Below the pieces are notes generated by a model that was given only the letters and a program-made list of their open reading frames with translations, did no database searches and was not told the origin of the DNA. From Acidobacteriota bacterium (GTDB lineage Bacteria; Acidobacteriota; Vicinamibacteria; Vicinamibacterales; UBA2999): a stretch of DNA of 56,922 nucleotides. The stretch spans positions 1 to 56,922 of the forward strand of contig JAKFYH010000010.1 in NCBI GenBank assembly GCA_021730945.1, read 5' to 3'. The position numbers and the translations under genes are program-made. Of this stretch, positions 54,412 through 56,922 are shown one piece after another; position 1 is the first letter of the stretch, and each line of letters starts with the position of its first letter.

Positions 54412-55253
54412 ATTGGCGCTGGCTATCCGCCGTTGCACTGGTGATCGTCGGCTCCCACACCGAGCTTCGAGCGAGCGGCCATGGCCCTGTGTTCGGAGCC
54501 GCGACGCCGACGCTGGGCCGCGGCGGCTGGAGCATCGATCAGGCTTACACGTTCCGGGGCGGCGAGGGTGATGATCCTCAATCGCAGCAGATGTTCAAGA
54601 CGATGGTGTCGTTCGGCATCACGGAGACCGTACAGATATCCGGCTCGGTCCCCGTCGCGATGTCCGACGGGCTGGCGCCTTCCCGGATGATGAGTGCGAT
54701 GTCGAGCGAGCGTGAATTCGAGGCGCTGCTCGCGTATCGGTTTCAGAAACGAACGGTGGGGATCGGCGGCCGTCAAGAAAGCACCCTCTATGTCGGTGGA
54801 ACTATGCCGATGGAGGACGAGCGCGCTGGCGCGCCCGTTGGGTCTTCATTGGTCGTGCAGGCAGCGACCGGCTATGCCTCCCGTGCCCACTATGCGTGGT
54901 TCGGCGGCGGTGCGCAGCACTTCATCGAGCGCGATGGGGCTCGGCAGGGTGATTCGCGCTTCCTGACGTTCGTTTACGGCTATCGTCCACCGCCGCTTCG
55001 AGTCGAGCCGGGAAAGCCGGATCTCCGGTTCTTCGTGGAGGTTACGGCCGAGGACCGAACCGCGACGACGAGTGCCGGTATCGACGTCGCGCCAGGTGGC
55101 CGCACGGTGTTTGTCGGCCCTACTTCATTGCTCGTCTATAAGGCGATTGCTCTCGAGGGTGGCGTGCTGTTTCCCGTTTATCAGAAGGACGCTCAATTCC
55201 GGGAGAGGATGCGCGTCGCAGTCAACTTCGCGTATTTCTTCTGGCTCAAGTAA
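54390..55253 (+). CDS. Predicted outer-membrane beta-barrel protein
   Basis: 287 residues from ATG 54390 (GGAG 4 bases upstream). Signal peptide to about residue 29, then Gly/aromatic alternating strands (Gly-Gly-Trp-Ser-Ile-Asp-Gln-Ala-Tyr-Thr-Phe, Val-Gln-Ile-Ser-Gly-Ser-Val-Pro), ending in Phe-Ala-Tyr-Phe-Phe-Trp-Leu-Lys. Met-rich bits (Pro-Ser-Arg-Met-Met-Ser-Ala-Met) near 90 are suggestive. I do not recognise the family; it resembles a porin-like transporter. It overlaps the MerT-like gene by 22 bases and ends 10 bases before the MerP-like gene, so it may be the outer-membrane partner of that pair. Confidence 0.8.
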   Translation: MVDTAFVNWRWLSAVALVIVGSHTELRASGHGPVFGAATPTLGRGGWSIDQAYTFRGGEGDDPQSQQMFKTMVSFGITETVQISGSVPVAMSDGLAPSRMMSAMSSEREFEALLAYRFQKRTVGIGGRQESTLYVGGTMPMEDERAGAPVGSSLVVQAATGYASRAHYAWFGGGAQHFIERDGARQGDSRFLTFVYGYRPPPLRVEPGKPDLRFFVEVTAEDRTATTSAGIDVAPGGRTVFVGPTSLLVYKAIALEGGVLFPVYQKDAQFRERMRVAVNFAYFFWLK

Positions 55254-55263
55254 GGTGGTAATC

Positions 55264-55683
55264 ATGCGTAAAGTGATCACGGCTGTTGTCGCCTGTTTGT
55301 TGACCGCATCGTCCGCAGGCGCAGAGTTGCGCCATGTGGAGATCAAAACGCTCGGGATGGATTGAGAGACCTGTGCCCACGCCGTGCGCGTGGCAATGCG
55401 GAAGGTCGATGGTGTCCAGGACGTGACGGTCAGCCTGAAGGATGGCATGACGTTGCTTGGTCTCAAACCCGGCAACACAGTTACTTTGACCAAGCTTCGC
55501 GAAATCATCAAAAACAGTGGCTTTGTGTCCAAGGAAGCGACGATTGTCGCCGCAGGTCAGGTTCCCGGCGCCGGATCGCCGTCCGTGTTTGTGGTCGGTG
55601 GAACCGGTGAGCGATTGCCATTGGTGGGCCAGGCGACGGGCGCCGGTCAAGGGCTTTGGCGATTTACTTCCCAGGCCAAGTAG
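55264..55683 (+). CDS. MerP-like periplasmic selenoprotein: HMA domain with Sec-x-x-Cys (TGA at 55363)
   Basis: 139 residues if TGA 55363-55365 is Sec34. Signal peptide 1-20 (cut Ala-Gly-Ala). The HMA domain (about 22-90) has Gly-Met-Asp-Sec34-Glu-Thr-Cys37-Ala, where MerP has Gly-Met-x-Cys-x-x-Cys; then Val-Asp-Gly-Val-Gln-Asp-Val and Leu-Arg-Glu-Ile-Ile-Lys-Asn-Ser-Gly-Phe. A C-terminal extension (about 95-139) is unlike MerP. AAGGTGG precedes ATG 55264. The frame is open for 105 codons after TGA, and a SECIS-like hairpin follows. Proposed role: periplasmic Hg(II) (or Cu/Ag) carrier handing metal to the Cys-Sec pair of the MerT-like protein. Confidence 0.87.
55374..55395 (+). promoter_or_regulatory. 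SECIS-like hairpin downstream of the merP-like TGA
   Basis: Stem of 4 pairs (55374-77 with 55392-95), a bulged C at 55378, then 4 pairs (55379-82 with 55388-91), loop CGTGC (55383-55387). The loop starts 17 bases after TGA 55363-55365, within the bacterial SECIS range, and has G at its second position. Not folded computationally. Confidence 0.68.
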
Positions 55684-55784
55684 CGTCGACGATCTGACGG
55701 GTCCTAGGTTGTCGGTTTCTTGAGGATTAGTACTAGCTTCTCTTGAATCGCGGCTGGGGACGGAACTCCGCCCGGATAAAGCCG

Positions 55785-56102
55785 TCAAGTAGCGGGAGGG
55801 TGAGGAATCGGCGGCTCTTCCATCCCGAACAAATCCTGACCCCGGTGCAACACCGTCGGAGTGCCATAGCCTCCGCGCGGGTCAGAACTTGCCAACGTGT
55901 CGGCGTCGATGAACTGGTAGTCGTTCGGTAAGCCTAGCGTCTTCAGAGCCACGTCCAGATTGGCTCGCATCGTTACCGTGTTCACGCACCCTTCGCGGGT
56001 CAGGAAAACCAAGTCCTTCATCGTCGCTTTCTCTTGTGGGGACTGCGGCGGGCTCCCGCACCCGACGAGCGAACACGCGAAAAGTACGCCGCACGCGACC
56101 AT
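55785..56102 (-). CDS. Thioredoxin-fold lipoprotein under MerR control
   Basis: 105 residues. Lipobox Leu-Val-Gly-Cys15, then a small thioredoxin-like domain: Leu-Val-Phe-Leu-Thr-Arg-Glu-Gly-Cys39-Val-Asn-Thr-Val, and the cis-Pro-like Tyr-Gly-Thr-Pro-Thr-Val-Leu; end Pro-Pro-Ile-Pro-His-Pro-Pro. Only one active-site Cys is visible (Cys-x-x-Thr). The frame is open to 56138, but that start lies upstream of the MerR-type promoter (transcript start about 56114), so ATG 56102 is chosen. Likely Hg(II)-induced; role unknown, perhaps thiol handling of periplasmic metal. Confidence 0.82.
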   Translation of the reverse strand: MVACGVLFACSLVGCGSPPQSPQEKATMKDLVFLTREGCVNTVTMRANLDVALKTLGLPNDYQFIDADTLASSDPRGGYGTPTVLHRGQDLFGMEEPPIPHPPAT

Positions 56103-56120
56103 CCGAATTCCCACGATTGA

Positions 56121-56151
56121 GCTTAAACTCCGTACCAAGGTACGGAGTCAA
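56121..56151 (-). promoter_or_regulatory. MerR-type promoter and operator for the thioredoxin-like lipoprotein gene
   Basis: On the minus strand: -35 TTGACT (56151-56146), a 19-base spacer, -10 TTAAGC (56126-56121). The spacer holds a perfect palindrome of two 10-base arms around AA (56127-56148, arms ACTCCGTACC/GGTACGGAGT). This is the Tn501 PmerT layout: the same TTGACTCCGTAC start and the stretched 19-base spacer that MerR distorts to activate. The merR gene starts 8 bases from the operator on the other strand, so it is probably autorepressed. Confidence 0.9.
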
Positions 56152-56155
56152 CAAC

Positions 56156-56578
56156 ATGGTGACCGCGCTAGAAAGCATATCTATAGGGGCAATGGCGGAG
56201 GCGGCCGGGGTGGGCGTCGAAACAGTGCGGTTCTACCAGCGAAAGGGGCTCCTTCGTGAGCCGAGACGCGGTCGCGGTGAGATCCGGCGATATAGCTCGC
56301 AGGATGTTGCCCGCCTGAAGTTCATCAAGGCGGCTCAGCATCTTGGTTTTACCCTCGGCGATGTCGCCGGGTTGTTGACACTGGAGGATGGCCGTCATTG
56401 TAAAAAGGCTCGTGCGATGGCCGAATTGCGGTTGCAGGACGTTCGCCGGAAGCTGCACGATCTGCGACAGATGGAGTCTGCGCTCCAGGAAATGGTTGAG
56501 CGGTGCTGTGCAACGGAGGAGCGCATGGCATGTCCACTCATCGTCGCTTTACAAGATGATGCCAGGGGCGCCAATTGA
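56156..56578 (+). CDS. merR: MerR, mercury-responsive transcriptional regulator
   Basis: 140 residues. N-terminal MerR winged helix (Val-Gly-Val-Glu-Thr-Val-Arg-Phe-Tyr-Gln-Arg-Lys-Gly-Leu-Leu), coiled coil, and the Hg(II) ligands Cys82 (Arg-His-Cys), Cys117 and Cys126 (Ala-Cys-Pro-Leu). From ATG 56156 these three fall at exactly the Tn501 MerR numbers, with Cys118 extra. Activates the divergent promoter at 56121-56151. No merA, merB or merC follows; the gene runs into the disrupted anti-sigma gene and the IS. Confidence 0.94.
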   Translation: MVTALESISIGAMAEAAGVGVETVRFYQRKGLLREPRRGRGEIRRYSSQDVARLKFIKAAQHLGFTLGDVAGLLTLEDGRHCKKARAMAELRLQDVRRKLHDLRQMESALQEMVERCCATEERMACPLIVALQDDARGAN

Positions 56579-56611
56579 AGTCAGTTGGACATCAACGCCG
56601 TTAAGCGGCCT

Positions 56612-56795
56612 TCACAGATCCCGCTCGGCTAGCTGGAGTCCGTCGGCGTCGGCAACGGCCATCAGAGCCGACAAGACGCGAACGACGCCAGCGACCAGAG
56701 CGATGCAGATTGGGCAAACCGCCAAATGGTCTTCCAACCGGAGCCGTTCGCGCTTCATAAGGCCTCGATCAATGTAGGCCGCCAATGCCTCGGAG
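56612..56795 (-). pseudogene. Zinc-finger anti-sigma factor, truncated by the IS insertion
   Basis: Reading from the IS junction on the minus strand: Ser-Glu-Ala-Leu-Ala-Ala-Tyr-Ile-Asp-Arg-Gly, Leu-Glu-Asp-His-Leu-Ala-Val-Cys-Pro-Ile-Cys, then a hydrophobic helix, stop TGA 56614-56612. The His-x3-Cys-x2-Cys motif is the zinc-binding anti-sigma (zf-HC2) signature. The N-terminus is missing at the IS end, so the insertion broke or truncated the gene. It may still be open across the junction; only the C-terminal part is seen here. The 33 bases 56579-56611 show nothing. Confidence 0.72.
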
Positions 56796-56922
56796 TGAGC
56801 CTGATCCGATTTGGTGGACGGTTTAACTACGCTGCCTGAGCTAGTGCCCGCCGCTCGAACTCTGCCGGACTGATCTGGCCGAGTGTGGAGTGCCGACGCT
56901 TCTGGTTATAGAACACTTCGAT
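56796..56922 (-). mobile_element. Right end of an IS3-family insertion sequence (right copy, inverted)
   Basis: Reverse complement of 1-127, identical. The right end of the element (TGAGCC... on the plus strand) points inward, as at the left end, so both IS copies would lie outside with their right ends facing the island. It interrupts the anti-sigma-like reading frame. The two adjoining bases also match by chance. No clear 3-base target duplication is shared between the ends, as expected if the ends are two separate insertions. Confidence 0.85.
56827..56922 (-). CDS. IS3-family transposase OrfB, C-terminal fragment (right copy)
   Basis: Same 31 C-terminal residues as at 1-96, on the minus strand, stop at 56827-56829. 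It is cut by the window end. See the left copy for motifs. The complete transposase gene would lie beyond the window. Confidence 0.85.
   Translation of the reverse strand: MEVFYNQKRRHSTLGQISPAEFERRALAQAA

Noticed and set aside
54097-55365. In-frame TGA codons read as ordinary stops or pseudogene lesions
   Set aside because: Both fall exactly on family metal-binding Cys positions, both frames stay open to the family length, both are followed by SECIS-like hairpins, and they occur in two neighbouring genes; random damage would not do this. TGA is used as a normal stop elsewhere in the window, so a reassigned code is excluded.

Overview
The window is 56.9 kb of GC-rich, densely coding DNA that is almost entirely a heavy-metal and sulfur-stress island. 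Gene content (three RND metal efflux systems with small exported leader proteins, CopA/CopB-type copper proteins, a CorE-like ECF sigma factor, a type II GAPDH, exported methyltransferase-like proteins) would fit an Acidobacteriota-like or deltaproteobacterial/myxobacterial-like soil or sediment bacterium. That placement is an inference from gene style; there is no rRNA or phylogenetic marker here. Both ends of the window are the same 127-base right end of an IS3-family element in opposite orientation. The right copy interrupts an anti-sigma-factor gene.

Layout. 1-127: IS3 end. 156-9080 (+): a CzcCBA-like RND operon with a small exported leader protein, a Zn/Cd/Pb-type P1B ATPase and a TSUP permease. 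9089-13027 (mostly -): a membrane/beta-barrel fusion, three class I methyltransferases and a TetR regulator with a perfect palindromic operator. 13113-18036 (+): a sulfane-sulfur operon with an ArsR-rhodanese repressor, MFS permease, lipoprotein, DsrE protein, rhodanese-persulfide dioxygenase and nucleoside phosphorylase. 18076-40434 (-): a long run holding a second RND system (CzcA motif D402/D408/E415), HupE-like and YcnI-like proteins, a Cu+ ATPase, a 47-residue YHS protein, the CorE-like sigma factor, a P-loop NTPase, a multicopper oxidase, a third RND system (CusA-type methionine triad) and a cysteine-pair CBS protein. 40468-43764 (-): a CopB-type ATPase with CPD in place of CPC/CPH, and Met/His-rich small proteins. 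44086-48607: type II GAPDH, a two-component system and a BNR-repeat protein. 48736-55683 (+): cytochrome c, PcoA/CopA, PcoB/CopB, DUF5666, YcnI-NTF2 fusion, Lgt-like protein, MerT-like protein, outer-membrane protein and MerP-like protein. 55785-56578: a thioredoxin-like lipoprotein and a mercury-type merR, divergent across a textbook MerR operator.

The most striking observation is at 54037-55683. Neighbouring MerT-like and MerP-like genes each carry one in-frame TGA exactly where the family has a metal-binding cysteine: Cys-Sec-Thr-Leu-Pro in the MerT-like protein and Gly-Met-Asp-Sec-Glu-Thr-Cys in the MerP-like one. Each TGA is followed at the right distance by a hairpin that fits a bacterial SECIS element. 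I read these as two selenoproteins, a selenocysteine-dependent Hg(II) (or other soft-metal) relay. A MerR with C82, C117 and C126 at Tn501 numbering lies next to it, but no merA is present.

How the parts fit. The three RND systems and three P1B ATPases cover divalent (Zn/Cd/Co) and monovalent (Cu/Ag) metals. The oxidases, YcnI proteins, Met/His-rich proteins and PcoB handle periplasmic copper. The sulfur operon would clear persulfides formed during metal or sulfide stress. The sigma factor, TetR, ArsR, two-component pair and MerR give five separate regulatory inputs.
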